DNA of 64,000 nucleotides from Papiliotrema nemorosa (GCA_032158125.1 JASKOT010000011.1:372001-436000); one strand, 5' to 3'; shown: positions 11,369 to 22,111, counted from the first letter of the stretch. Numbers and translations are program-made. Notes: generated by a model not told the origin, from the sequence alone.

Positions 11369-12606
11369 TGCTCAACTGGCAACACAGCGATGCATCTTTA
11401 TATCATTCGCTATATCCGAGATAAGTGCATTGGAAAGCTTTTTCCACATGCACCACGCCGAGTAAGCCGAAACACCGGGGGACATGAAACACCCCGCTTA
11501 TCTCGGATAATTTCGCCACCCCGCCGGTCAATTTTCCCGCAATACAGTAACCGTCGCTCGCGTTTCATCCCATGCTTGGTTATCATCCAATCCCTTGCCA
11601 TCCACGCAGAGAGAGCAGCAACTCGCACCATGACCTGGCTATGCGCTCTACCCTACCCACTCCGAAAGGAGGAATGTCTGTGAAGGTTCACTGATCAGGC
11701 GACCTGGAGATTGTGCGCTTTTATGACCGGGAGGCGTTAAAAGCCGACAGTCCAAGTCATCTTCCATCGTATTTCACGATCCTTCCTGACTCCCACTGGT
11801 CCAGCACTCTCCACGGCACAAGTAGAAAAAGGCGAATGGTAGAAGTCCCAATAACCCTTTTCACCTGTATGCTGCTTGATACCTGTCACACCCGGAAAAT
11901 GGTTTGAGATGTCAGCAACGACTGCGACCCATTTGTAAACGACCCATTCGTGATCTCGTCCACCAGGAGATAAATTTTCGATTCATTGGCATTCTTGCCT
12001 TTTTATATGGGCATTTGCATGCCCCTATACAGCCGTATCCTGGCATTGCAGGGTCAAGCAGTGTCTCGGATGATACTGTATCGTTTGTTCGATTGACGAA
12101 TTTCCCGCGCCCCCCCCCCCCCCCCCCTCTCCCAGCTTCGGTGCCCACAAACAAGAGTCGTAAAGCTCTGAAATCCTGTACAGTTCACCAAGCGTTTCGT
12201 ACCTACTGTGCAGGACTTGACAATGCATTCTCATTCTGCGGTTATTCGTGAGGCGCTGAAGCAATGGACTGATGTGACCTCCTGGAAATTGATCAAGTGA
12301 TTTTCCCCATAATAGCTCTCGCCACCGCGACGTACGGTAAAGCTTGAAGAGTGGACAGATTCGCTCAATGAACCATCCTTTGACAGCCAGCACGTGGAAA
12401 TGCCAGTATTTACAGAGATTGTGCTCCACCTCCTGCAGCGAAAGTAGCAGTTACGGCGCTCCTTGAATCGCTCTCTCCGCGGCCACAAGGGAATGCCCAT
12501 TCTGCTACATACTACATGACTTCGACAAGCTAGGCATATGCAGGGCTACAGCAAAACCCCACATCCTCTGATATTTACCTCGACACAAAAATCTGCTTTG
12601 GTGGTC
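11369..12606. other. Intergenic region with an 18-C homopolymer
   Basis: Contains the TATA-like element of F-box-like gene C at its left end, a run of 18 C at 12110-12127, and a CTGTACAG palindrome at 12176-12183. Short open frames here have no coding character. Confidence 0.5.
12110..12127. repeat. Poly-C tract (18 nt)
   Basis: Uninterrupted run of 18 cytosines in intergenic DNA. Likely length-variable between strains. Confidence 0.9.
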
Positions 12607-13263
12607 ATGGACTCGTCTGACGGCACGGGAGATGAGGCATTCGACACTAAGCTCAGGTCGAGCTTGGGAGACTTTTTCCGAGTACCGCCACAGTCAGCGG
12701 AAGCTGCTCGGGGTGTGGCTCCACAATCGCACTGGATACAAACCGAAAACAGGGCCACGATGAACGAAGTCGTCACAGAGGCTTTGCTCACAGAAGCGCA
12801 GGGCTCGAGTACTGGATCAGCGCCCTTCCGGCAACTTGATGAACAGACTGACTCGACCGACGACGAGGACAGCAAGTCAGATACAACTGTCAAAGCCGGG
12901 AGGCAGGACTCCGATTCGTCAACTCTCTTGGAGCTTTGCGAGAAGCGCACCCTCTCATTGCTTGCGTATCAAAATGATTCTTCACTTGAGCTCGACCCAG
13001 GCATGAACAGCAGGATCGACGCTTCAGTCAAAGAGCTGGACGAAACGAAGGATGATGTCCTGGAACAAGGTTCTGAGGTCCTGGAACGCTTCGCTCAGCT
13101 GCGAGTAGACCTTCTCACCAGTTATGAGGTTTCTGATAAACCCATACGATCTTGGAAAGATGGCTTGCGACTGTCACCGAATTGGAGAAAGCAGATATCT
13201 CACTGTAAATCGCGAGGTGAGTTCCGGGTTTCAGACGGTGAGCTTGCGGTACAGGAGTTGTGA
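12607..13263 (+). CDS. Small acidic helical protein, family member 1
   Basis: I do not recognise a named domain. The protein (218 aa from ATG 12607; an in-frame ATG at 12538 would add 23 residues) has an acidic disordered N-terminal half. A helical segment follows that matches the module found in the neighbouring small genes: LLAYQNDSSLELDPG, then SRIDASVKELDETKDD, a variable linker, and LERFAQLRVDLLTSYE. The 3' end is uncertain. A GTGAGT donor at about 13216 could splice to CACAG near 13294 and give the tail VPLPSIDYPW, with a stop near 13330; the unspliced frame stops at 13263. The gene is first of a run of related genes that extends to 23.1 kb. Function unknown. Confidence 0.55.
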   Translation: MDSSDGTGDEAFDTKLRSSLGDFFRVPPQSAEAARGVAPQSHWIQTENRATMNEVVTEALLTEAQGSSTGSAPFRQLDEQTDSTDDEDSKSDTTVKAGRQDSDSSTLLELCEKRTLSLLAYQNDSSLELDPGMNSRIDASVKELDETKDDVLEQGSEVLERFAQLRVDLLTSYEVSDKPIRSWKDGLRLSPNWRKQISHCKSRGEFRVSDGELAVQEL

Positions 13264-14135
13264 TGATGCATTCCATGCTTTGATCAAAATGCACAGTGCC
13301 CCTGCCGAGCATAGACTACCCGTGGTAGTGTATCACGAAGGTCATCTTCGGAGCACCACGCTGAACCGAGAGAGGGAAGAGAGACATATGCGGTCGTTCG
13401 TTCCTTGACACACGCAATAGTTGAGTATTGCAGCACAGGCGATCAGGCTGGCGCACTTGCTCACGAGCTTGAGTCCCGTCGCGGGTACTGCAGGACGTCT
13501 CAAGGGGCACAAATCTCCCCAGTACATCCTCCCCATCAACTCGTGATGTTTCCCGATTCCCCTCCTCGTCGAACTGCCATTACGTTGCTGCATAACGACT
13601 CGACATCCCATAGAAGCTGTACAGTATTGCGGGTTTGCTATGGGCTTAGCGCCTTCCTCACATCGAGAATGTCTTCACATTGCGACTCTATTTTGCTCAC
13701 CTTGTCATATTGATGTTTTCTGAGGAGACCTTGTCCTTCACGTCTACGACGACGCAAATCCCGTTGTTGTCCTCTCGGCCGACAAGCCCGCAAAGTGTTT
13801 ACCAGAATGTTCTTGGGATGTCTGTCGTTTCTCTTCCCTTTGTAAGTCAAATAATTGGGGCAGTGACCATAGAGATGAGGAGTTGCCTTCCCGATCCCTC
13901 TCTCACTGTGCAGACACGTTGGGGCAGTACTCGACGCATTAGGCGAGAGAGATCAAGTAGATTGATCCCCGACATACTCCGCCTCAAGACATGTTCCACG
14001 CCCTTCGCCCAGTAGCCCATACTGTACCTATAAAAGGGTCACGTTTATTCTGTCATATCTACACAACCCAGCAACCCTCAATTACTGTGCTGACAGACAA
14101 CGCCTCTGGTGAAATACTAGAATTCACAACACATC
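13264..14135. other. Intergenic region with TACTGTAC elements and a TATA box
   Basis: Holds TGTACAGTA at 13618-13626 and TACTGTACC at 14020-14028. The second abuts TATAAAAG at 14029-14036, about 100 nt before the next start codon. Short open frames lack coding character. Confidence 0.5.
14020..14036 (+). promoter_or_regulatory. TACTGTAC element fused to a TATA box
   Basis: TACTGTACC is followed directly by TATAAAAG, ending 99 nt before the ATG at 14136. It is the clearest promoter-position copy of the word that recurs in this region. Confidence 0.5.
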
Positions 14136-14534
14136 ATGAGCGACAATGCACGCTCTGCCACAAAGCGAGGTAAGCAAATTCCCTGATATACTGTATCCCA
14201 CAGCTTGCAGTGTTCAGTCTGACTCTGTCCAGGCTCCGAACAGATCTCTTCGGACTGCAACGAGGTGGAGATCTCCCCGGGAGAGTGGATTTCAAGAGAA
14301 GAGTGGGAGACGTGGAATCTTAAACGGAAATCAGACGTGCAGAGCGATAGGCTGGGCACGTTGACTCAATTTTTGCAAGAACCGACTCTCACCGCCGAGG
14401 ACAGAATCAAAATCACCGAGATGAAGACTGCACTTACGAGCGGTAGCGCTATCGGACAGTTTTTTGGGTCTTTTGACCAATACCTCCGGAAGAAGTACGG
14501 CAACCCTTCATCGGAATCATCCTCCAATCCGTAG
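14136..14534 (+). CDS. Small helical protein, family member 2
   Basis: Two exons: 14136-14169, a GTAAGC donor at 14170, acceptor GTCCAG ending 14232, then 14233-14534. The product is 111 aa. The intron is phase 1 and falls after the short N-terminus (MSDNARSATKR), as in other members. Exon 2 opens with an acidic segment containing EVEISPGEW. The module follows: TLTQFLQEPTLTAED, RIKITEMKTALTSGS and FDQYLRKKYG, then a Ser-rich tail. Its promoter carries the TACTGTAC-TATA element. No signal peptide or membrane segment, so a cytosolic or nuclear protein is expected. Function unknown; family membership is inferred from pattern and gene structure, not from an alignment search. Confidence 0.65.
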
Positions 14535-15325
14535 TACGACTGATAACGAGAGCAGCCATTCTGTGTACCTAAGTATAGTGGTGGAACCCGCGAGGTCTCA
14601 GTATGTTCGTGACAATGGAGTACAGATGCGTATGCAGGTACATAGGATGATACAGAACAGGATATCAGGCATCAGCGTTGAACTTCTCCTCGATCCCGCT
14701 CTCCGCGGTGTTGTAGCGAGGAAGCGTGCACTATAACATCGCCGAAACATCAGTGACCAGCATGCCCAATGCTTTTACGAGAGATGAGAAGCACTTCACT
14801 CAAGTGCTCACTATCATTTCCTACTTCTTATTCCTACAAGGCGACGTTCGTCACCTGATCCGTCAGAATCCACTGATCACCGATGCGATGGAATCGACCC
14901 AAGTACTCTGAGACGGCTTTTGCTTACCGTGTCAATATTTCTAGTTCTCGGAGCGAACTATCCCCGTTTGGTATCTAAAGGTGTGACAAATTAATTATGA
15001 TGAGCTCTTGCGTCTCTCTAGCCGCCAAAACTCTAGTCATCGCTATCAGCTCAGTCTGCAATGCCTCGTTACTCTATAGCGCCAAGATCCGAAGCTTTCC
15101 TGTTGACAATGGGTTGTCTAGAGATGTTTCGTTCACGCGAGTAACAGCTTTATGAAACGTATCGGACTCTGCCAAAGTCACTCCTTTCGATTAGCATCCC
15201 TGAGCCTGTCTTGACTGCGCCACTGACTGACTGTGTCAGAGATAGTCGTCCTTCTTTCGTATTTTCTCATTGTCCCTGCCCCCAACATTTCCAGAAGATA
15301 ACGATCAGCTGAATCCGGAAATCCT
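14535..15325. other. Intergenic region, no supported gene
   Basis: About 790 nt. A 61-codon frame at 14726-14911 has no recognisable features, and I did not call it. AT-rich stretches near 14960-15000. Confidence 0.4.
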
Positions 15326-15598
15326 ATGTCAGCGCAAAACACGACGAACACCGATGATTCTCAAGGAATTGAGCTGCAGTCATTGACTGGAAGCGGTCTG
15401 AACACAGACCTGTCAGCGAAGCGTATTCGACGACTCGAGGCCTACTTCTCTGACGTCGGTAGTGAGGATGGCTGGAAAAGCAGAATCGACAGCACCATCC
15501 GAGATCTCAAGACAAAAAGCGACGTCGAGATGATGGAGACTTTTGTCGAGCTTTACACCGAATTGCGAGACACATACGGTACAAAACGGACTTCTTGA
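15326..15598 (+). CDS. Small helical protein, family member 3
   Basis: Single-exon gene of 90 aa, the shortest member. The N-terminus has the acidic signature DDSQGIELQSLTGSG, close to EEGTEMQSIPTG of the gene at 20093 and EGTELTNMSEA of the gene at 19045. The module reads RIRRLEAYFSDVGSED, WKSRIDSTIRDLKTKSD and METFVELYTELRDTYG. It lacks the intron that splits other members after the acidic segment, so it may be a retrocopy or may have lost the intron. Soluble, with no targeting signal seen. Function unknown. Confidence 0.6.
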   Translation: MSAQNTTNTDDSQGIELQSLTGSGLNTDLSAKRIRRLEAYFSDVGSEDGWKSRIDSTIRDLKTKSDVEMMETFVELYTELRDTYGTKRTS

Positions 15599-15941
15599 GC
15601 CGTTTGCGCGTGAGCTATAGGGATAGGATGAAGCACGTGAGAAATCTATGAGATATGGGGGATTTTTCTTGCTGTATGCAGAAGATAGCGAGTGCATCGC
15701 GTTTCGGAAGCCCTCATATTGATACATCTGAACTGAGGGGTCGTCGTTCTGCCACAGATTGATCGGGTAAGAATCGGAAGAACGGCAAAACCATCTGACT
15801 CTAATCAGCATCCATCGTCGATGACAGTCCAGCTCGAGGGCAGTTTGAAATTCTCGGACAGAGGAGACCCCTGCGGGGGAGATCTAATAGCCATAACAGG
15901 CTGCTGTGTCCGCTGAGGACCGTGTCAGTCAGTCCTCTCTC
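15599..15941. other. Short intergenic region
   Basis: About 340 nt between small-family member 3 and the DUF218-like gene. A CATAACAG acceptor-like site near 15900 could belong to an unseen upstream leader exon of the DUF218-like gene. Nothing else seen. Confidence 0.4.
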
Positions 15942-16754
15942 ATGTCGCAGCTCTCCCAAGAACAATGCGACGACGTCAACACGATCTCTCGATTCATCGC
16001 CCATACTTTCATCCAACCCCTACATTCTCCAGATACAATCTACGTCCTGATCGGTAATGCGATATTACACACCGTCAGGACGTCGCTCGACTACCTCTCT
16101 ACCCTTCCGGATCCCATTACCCTAGTGCTATGCGGTGGAATCGGGCATTCGACAAAATTGCTCTATAATGCCGTGTCGGATCATAGAGACTACCAGTCGA
16201 TACAACAAGACGTCAAGGGACTGGCAGAAGCCAGAGTGTTCGAGATTATCCTGAAACAATTCTGGCCAGAATTACACAACCGACTAGTCAACGGAAGAAA
16301 TGGATCGAGGTTGTTGATCGAGGACAAGAGCACGAACTGTGGACTCAATGCTTCGTACACTTTGGAGCTTCTTCGTGAGAGCAATGTGAAGCTGGATCGA
16401 CTGGTCATGGCGCAAGATCCAACCATGGCCCGACGCACAATGGCGGGATTTGAAAAGGGTCTTCGAAATCATTCATGCGAGATTATCAACTGGTCAACCT
16501 TCGTCCCGCTCATCCAGCCACCGCGGGCTGGAGAAGATTGGTTCGACTGGGCAATGTCTGGGGGGATGGGCTATGAAGGCGGGGATAACCAGTTATGGGG
16601 GAAGAAGCGGTTCTTGGAGTTGGTCATGGGAGAGGTTCCGCGGTTCGAGACGTACGGACCAGAAGAGACGGGATCTATCGTGCATGTGATCATTCCGGAC
16701 GAGGTCAAAGAAGCCTATCGCAGGCTCAAGTCATCTCTAGACATCCACAGATGA
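15942..16754 (+). CDS. DUF218 / YdcF-like domain protein
   Basis: A 270-aa protein of the DUF218 (YdcF/SanA-like) fold, a family of small alpha/beta proteins of unclear chemistry; E. coli YdcF was reported to bind S-adenosylmethionine. Visible hallmarks are a central strand followed by a Gly-rich turn (LVLCGGIGHSTKLL), the strand-Glu segment SRLLIEDKSTNCGLNA with the family's conserved acid and Ser/Thr/Asn cluster, and MAQDPTMARRT. The frame is open upstream to 15906, but only from GTG; the first ATG is 15942. It sits between small-family genes and the aldose epimerase on the same strand. Similar proteins are often species-specific in fungi. The domain call is from motif memory and should be good; the biochemical role is unknown. 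Confidence 0.7.
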   Translation: MSQLSQEQCDDVNTISRFIAHTFIQPLHSPDTIYVLIGNAILHTVRTSLDYLSTLPDPITLVLCGGIGHSTKLLYNAVSDHRDYQSIQQDVKGLAEARVFEIILKQFWPELHNRLVNGRNGSRLLIEDKSTNCGLNASYTLELLRESNVKLDRLVMAQDPTMARRTMAGFEKGLRNHSCEIINWSTFVPLIQPPRAGEDWFDWAMSGGMGYEGGDNQLWGKKRFLELVMGEVPRFETYGPEETGSIVHVIIPDEVKEAYRRLKSSLDIHR

Positions 16755-17119
16755 GGTCCGACGCTACCACCGCCGTCCGCGAGCCCGCCGATCACTATTA
16801 TCATGTCAGCCGGGAATGAGACGGAGGATTTAGTATTCGTCCGTATCAGCTTTGGCCTTTCTGTCCACCTGGCGCATCGATAGTCCATGCCTTGAATGGT
16901 TACCCCATGCATCTGCTCAGTCAAATGAGACGCTACACACATGTTGGAGGGACCAGCTTGCGATCAGCGACAGACGTGACACAAAGAGCGATGGAGGATT
17001 GGGTCGGAGGATAACCGGAGGATTGCCCATACCGGTGGATTACACAACCGTCCCCTCCACCTTCGAGAGCAGCATCGCCTGTTCTTCTCGTTGCTCATTC
17101 CTTTGTCAGAACTATCAAC
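16755..17119. other. Short intergenic region upstream of the aldose epimerase
   Basis: About 365 nt with a CT-rich leader just before the ATG at 17120 and no coding signal. Confidence 0.4.
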
Positions 17120-18349
17120 ATGTCTCTCCAAAAGCCCACAGAAGTGCCTCAGTACAAGCTTTCAGCACCCGGTATCACCGCTACGATCCTGCCTTATGGT
17201 GCGGTATTGCAGAGCTTGATAGTCAAGGACAAGCAGGGTGTCGATCGGGATGTCGTGGTCGGCTTTGATGACCCGTTGCAGTACGTCAAGGGGAGGACTT
17301 TCGATGGGACTGTCATTGGGTATGTGTATTTGATGCGTAAAACTATCTGTGACTGGGCTGGGCCTGACGGTGTAGACGATATGGCAACCGAATCAAGAAT
17401 GGGACATTCGTCATTGATGGGGAGGAATCCCATGTGCCCTTGAACGAGAAGGGCAAGACGGCTTTGCATGGAGGGAATAACGGATATGACCGAGTGAGTA
17501 GCAGAGGTCATATTCATATCGCGGAGAAGCTGATGAACAGTATCTTTGGGACGTTGTCTCTCGTACCGAGACCAGCATCACGCTATCCATTCTCGACAAG
17601 GACGGGACCGAGGGGTTCCCCGGTGATGTGGTGAGTCTAGCCTGTGACGTAAAAGAGTGTCTGACTGACCGATTCAGCACGTCGCAATCACCTACACTCT
17701 TGCTGCCAATCCCACTCGACTTACCGTCAAAATCGTCTCCAACAGCTTGACCAAAAAGACCCCTATCATGCCCACAACCCACACCTTCTGGAACCTCAGC
17801 GGTTTCTCCACTGAAAACATCCTCAATGACACCTTCCACATCCCCAACGGGACCAAGGTCGTCGAGGTTGACGAGGACGATATCCCCACTGGAGGATTCA
17901 TCAGCGTCGGGTCAAGCGATTCCGACAAATTCCTAGACTTCACCAAAGCCCGAAAGATCTCCGATATCGGTCTCACATCCAAGGCTCAGTTTGCGGCCGA
18001 TGGATCAGGTATCGACCATGCCTATGTGTTCGACACCAGCAAAGGAACGGATGGGGTCCAGGTGCAATGGTCTAACCCTGATACCGGTATTCAACTGAGT
18101 ATCAAGACCAACCAAGAGGGCGTCCAAATTTACACTGCCAAGCATCACAACGGTCAAACACCCGTCAAGGCGGCACAAAAGGGAGGAAAGAGTGAGGGCG
18201 TGCAGAAGTTTGGATGTATTGCAATCGAGCCACAGGATTGGATCGACGGTATCAACAACCCCAAGTGGAACAGGTTGAACAAGCAGGTGTTTGGACCAAC
18301 GGATGGACCTTGTGTCAACTGGGCCGAGTACACTTTTGACACTGTTTGA
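17120..18349 (+). CDS. Aldose 1-epimerase (galactose mutarotase)
   Basis: Interconverts alpha and beta anomers of aldoses such as glucose and galactose in the cytosol, feeding the Leloir pathway. Four exons: 17120-17319, 17376-17493, 17541-17630 and 17678-18349, giving 359 aa. All junctions are canonical and keep the family motifs intact. These are ILPYGAVLQSLIVKD, GRYGNRI (spanning the first intron), ALHGG with its His, THTFWNLSG with the catalytic His, GIDHAYVFD, and CIAIEPQDWIDGIN with the catalytic Glu. The length is normal for single-domain mutarotases. The gene is flanked on both sides by small lineage-specific genes and is not near other galactose genes. Confidence 0.92.
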
Positions 18350-19044
18350 GGATGATCGAGTATGGTCGATCATACCAATGTAGTGTGATCGGGCGTAAAG
18401 GTTTACAACATGCAAACTTCGTCATGCATCGCACATGGCGCACCGCACGCTGGGGTCAGGACAGTGGATTTTCGTCTATGGATAAGGCTTTGAGGACTCC
18501 GTGTAGTCGTCACCCAACAAGTCTACACTGGCGAGAGGCTGGCTCACGATGTGGCATACTTAATATGCCCTCATTCGACTGTCACGGTCAGTCGCCGGCA
18601 AGCTAGGTGGAGATCAAACGTCTATCGAAACTGTCCTGTATCACGAAACGGCTTAGTGCCATTACTGTGTACATCTTCCCATGCGCAGAAAGGGTTGCTT
18701 CTAGTCCAAGCTTGGCTCTGCTGCCCGAGACGGGCTGACACTGTGATTTCTAACGCCGCTCTAGTCTTACAGTATCACAACTCCGCGTTAGCACTCTACG
18801 CTGTGCACGGTGCTTGCAGTCGCGCTCGTAAGGGGTCAGACAGAAAGTACTGACCATGAAAGGAATTTCCCCAGTGCGGAGATTGACGCCTTTCACACTC
18901 CAACTCATCATGCAGTCATTGTGCTCATGAGATATATAGACGACCGGGCGACTGAGAATCCCCAGGTCTCTCAGTCACTATTCTTTGTCTCATACTGACC
19001 TTGCCACCTTCAGAGTTCAACAACAACTTTTGAATAGCACAATC
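18350..19044. other. Intergenic region with a TATA-like element
   Basis: About 695 nt. ATATATAG at 18932-18939 lies about 106 nt before the ATG at 19045 and is the likely promoter of that gene. Open frames at 18346-18998 have no coding character. Confidence 0.45.
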
Positions 19045-19484
19045 ATGTCTCAGAAAGGTCAGTCTGTCGTCTCTGCGATTTATTGTCAAGGGCGAAGCAC
19101 AAGTCCTACGCTGACATGCTGACAGCTTTCTCTCAGGATCCCTCGCAGGAGGGAACCGAGTTGACCAATATGTCTGAAGCCAGTGAGTCGTTCCCGATCA
19201 CTGCTTTGGTGAAAACAATCGTTTGAGAACGATCGGAATGGTTCAAAATTGGCTGATTGACAGACGTCTCTGGAAGTAGCTACTCTCAAGTAGACTCAGT
19301 ATACAAGAAAGCGGAGTCGATCCCTTCGACAGTCGACAAGAGTGTCCGAAGTGGATTGATCAAAGAGGCACAGATATTACGGGACTTGGCCGCCAAGGGA
19401 CTCACTTCCTGGGACACGATTACCGACGGGGTCGCGGCGCTGGACAAGGAAATCGACGAGGCCATCGAGTCGTCATCAAAGTGA
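19045..19484 (+). CDS. Small helical protein, family member 4
   Basis: Three exons (19045-19057, 19126-19182, 19264-19484), both introns phase 1, giving 96 aa. Exon 1 codes for four residues and one base. Exon 2 carries the acidic signature QEGTELTNMSEA. Exon 3 carries the helical module: VYKKAESIPSTVDKSV, SGLIKEAQILRDLAAKG and VAALDKEIDEAIE, ending Ser-Ser-Ser-Lys. The layout (short start, acidic piece, phase-1 intron, helical module) matches the genes at 20093 and 21372. No signal peptide or membrane segment. Function unknown. Very short first exons mean automatic annotation would probably miss or mis-start this gene. Confidence 0.65.
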
Positions 19485-20092
19485 CTTGGAATGCCACGAC
19501 CCAGATTGAGCGGATCGGCGTACAGTTTTAACGCAGATGAGCAGGTGGCGATCGTATACATGGAAAGGGTCTGATGGGCGGCATGACAACAATATTCGTT
19601 GGTCACCCGCCAATCATGGCCAATTATGCATTGGTGATGCTGCAATACGCTGACCATGCATCGATCCAGATATAAAGGGAAGACCCACGATAGATCATGG
19701 TGTGAATGGTCCGGCCGCCTTGGAGATCAGTCACAACAGCGTTTGAAGCTACAGCATGTTTTGTATAGCATTCTTGTACTATGTGGACCTTGCACGGCTG
19801 GTCGAGGGACGTGACGATGAGATTCCATTTTGCAGAATCTTGTCACAATTGATGCTCAGAGCGTTTTCCTCAGGCCTCACCCACCTGGACGCATATCCTC
19901 CAGGCGGCGAGAAAGAAGCATGTCGGTCCTTTATCTGACCCCCTCGAAACAGTTGTCGATCAAGCACAATGCCAGGTCTCTTCTTTTCTTGACTAACTAA
20001 CCCTTTGATGTCGGCTGGGATTCGTCTCAGTCCATATCCATTTCAAAGAATGTTTCTTGTTATCAAATCGACAATTACACAAGCCTTCCAGA
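19485..20092. other. Intergenic region with TATA-like element; possible leader exon
   Basis: TATAAAGG lies at 19671-19678. An ATG at 19969 followed by a GT donor and the acceptor TCTCAG near 20030 would read in frame into the next gene and add about 30 residues. The simpler start at 20093 is used instead. The 61-codon frame at 19756 is not supported. Confidence 0.4.
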
Positions 20093-20832
20093 ATGCCAAG
20101 AACGCAGTACACTGGTGGCGATGTCGAGGAGGGTACTGAGATGCAATCAATTCCAACCGGATATAGCAGTAGGTCTCATTCCTCTCCACTGAGTCTGTGT
20201 CTTCCACGATGGTCTTTTCCAAGCTCACTTCTCCCAAGAAAGCAAACTACACGAAGACGACATCGCCAGGCTGCAAGAGCTAGTCGATTTAAGCGATTAT
20301 GGTAGATTCACAGACAAGACTCGCGCCTCCATGACAGAGCATGTGGGGAAGTTTACCGCCATGATGACGGATCTTGATGCGTCCCTTGAGGAGAGACGAC
20401 AAGCGCGAGAAGCAATCGAGGTCGTCATCACGAATGGAAAGAGGGTAAAGTCGGGTTAGTCGATCCTTTTCCCCAGACACGCGTGACTGATACACCAAAT
20501 ACATAGGATACGAGCATGCCTCGGCGAATCTTGCTTCTAAGGCGGGTGATCATAGCCAGTCAAATCCGGTGGCTCGAATGGCTCAAACTCCGGAAGCAAA
20601 CAACGACGAAGCTGCTCAAGATATGATCAATCTTCTTGCAAGCTTACCTTTCGATGACATGGGTCTGGACCTTCAGGAGGAATGTCAGGTGGCGTTCGAC
20701 ATGGTTCAGAGCAATGATCCGACAGCCTCGCAGCGAGTCCAAGCGTTGATGGCGAAGCTTAGGAATCTTCCTGCAACGCGCGCTTCAGGGTCGCAATCGG
20801 GTAGTGGACATCTCAGCCAAGGGTCCGGATGA
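20093..20832 (+). CDS. Two-module small helical protein, family member 5
   Basis: Three exons (20093-20168, 20239-20454, 20507-20832), both introns phase 1, giving 205 aa. Residues 1-25 hold the acidic signature VEEGTEMQSIPTGYS. Residues about 35-85 are module 1: LQELVDLSDYG, RFTDKTRASMTEHVG and EERRQAREAIEVVI. After a Gln/Ala/Asn-rich linker, residues 133-185 are module 2: MINLLASLPFDDMGLD, LQEECQVAFDMVQSND and VQALMAKLRNLP. A Ser/Gly tail follows. The next two genes share this architecture, and module 2 is clearly the same sequence type as LPFDSFDWGLQEEFQ in the gene at 21372. No targeting signals; probably soluble. Function unknown. Confidence 0.75.
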
Positions 20833-21371
20833 AAATGCACACATTCCATGTCCGGGGTATGAGAACGTCTGGAAGGCTTGACTCGGACAACTGCGGGATG
20901 AGATGCATAATTTGATATCTGGAGGCATTCATTCCCTCTTCCCTCTTCGTGTGAGCATTCCAACTGAGCCGCCTGAGTGACCGAGGAGGTGAGGTCAAGT
21001 GATGGTCTTGAGCGTTGTGCAGCGCATCTGTCACGCACACAACAAGACTTCGTTTGTCTTGGGGTCAGGCAGGGATTTAATGCGGACAATCTGGTCTATA
21101 TATGAGGTTCGATACACGTACAGTATTGGTACTGTACACTATTTGACCGTGAGTGGCGAGGTGAAGCGCGTATGTGCTGTACAGTACCCGGACTCGACTA
21201 CATGAAGGACATCTCTTGGTCGGGGTTCGAGAACCATCGTGCTCCTTTTTGCTTGCCCCGTATGCGGCGTCTAATGCGTTTGACATCCCCTCGCGGTGCA
21301 CATATAAGCAAGCCGACGACTTCCCCCTTTTTGCTGCAGAACTTGTCTAATCCAAGCCTCACCATCCTCCT
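20833..21371. other. Intergenic region with inverted repeat and TATA-like elements
   Basis: Contains TATATAT at 21097-21103, the inverted repeat at 21118-21137, a further TGTACAGTA at 21178-21186, and TATAAG at 21303-21308, which is 64 nt before the ATG at 21372. No coding signal. Confidence 0.5.
21118..21137. promoter_or_regulatory. Perfect 8-nt inverted repeat GTACAGTA-TTGG-TACTGTAC
   Basis: Two perfect 8-nt arms separated by 4 nt lie 15 nt downstream of TATATAT and about 235 nt before the ATG at 21372. The arms are the same word that recurs around the small-family genes. The spacing suits a dimeric DNA-binding protein; this is an inference. Confidence 0.5.
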
Positions 21372-22111
21372 ATGCCGGGACACACATCGGATCAGCAGCC
21401 CGAGGAAAACGATGGGGTCGAGATGATTCAGTACACTAGTACGTTTCATCACAGGTGATACTGGTCATTTCTGACCTATATCACACGAAATGACGGGACA
21501 TGGAAAACTGGCTGACAGACCTATAGAAGGCGGAATGACGAAGAAAGACTATGACCGTACGCAGGAGCTGGTAAATCTGAGCATGTGCTCTTCATTCACA
21601 GATCGTACGAAAGCAAACATCACTGGCCTCGTTACCGAGTTCACCGATCAAGCCACCTTGATGCTTTCTGGGAGCGTTAGTGAAGAGTCTCAGGAAAAGA
21701 TGAGACGGCTGCGAGTTTTGGTGGACCATCAGATGCGCGTATACAAGCTTATGAAGCGACGTGAGTTGCAGCATGTTGTGCCCAATGTTTACGGTATGGT
21801 CTTACTGAAGTTTAGAAAACGAGGAACGCGGGATGACACCGCCGGACCGTGAAGACGAGGCCGACAACGCCACGTACACGGAACCAAGCACAGTCTCTGA
21901 AGCGGAGGCGAACGACCTGATTGATCGAGCCCTATCTCTTCCTTTTGATTCGTTTGACTGGGGATTGCAAGAAGAGTTTCAGAACGTCCTCAATCTGATA
22001 AATGGACGAGATTCCACTGCTAAGAGTAATCTGCGTGACTTGGAAGCCAAACTTTCAGCACACCCTGGGCCGAGTGGACTGACCAGTGGTTCCTCTACGG
22101 AAAGAGGTTGA
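21372..22111 (+). CDS. Two-module small helical protein, family member 6
   Basis: Three exons (21372-21438, 21527-21760, 21816-22111), phase-1 introns, 198 aa. It is a tandem paralogue of the gene at 20093 with the same exon plan. The acidic signature is EENDGVEMIQYT. Module 1 reads ELVNLSMCSSFTDRTK, ANITGLVTEFTDQA and MRRLRVLVDHQMRVYK. Module 2 reads LIDRALSLPFDSFDWG, LQEEFQNVLNLINGRD and LRDLEAKLSAHP. A Ser/Gly/Thr tail ends the protein. Alignment by eye shows clear homology to its neighbour in both modules, with only moderate identity, so the duplication is not recent. Function unknown. Confidence 0.75.

Noticed and set aside
18346..18998. Overlapping short plus-strand frames after the aldose epimerase
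   Set aside because: No helical module, no acidic signature, no consistent splice sites; likely 3' untranslated and promoter sequence.
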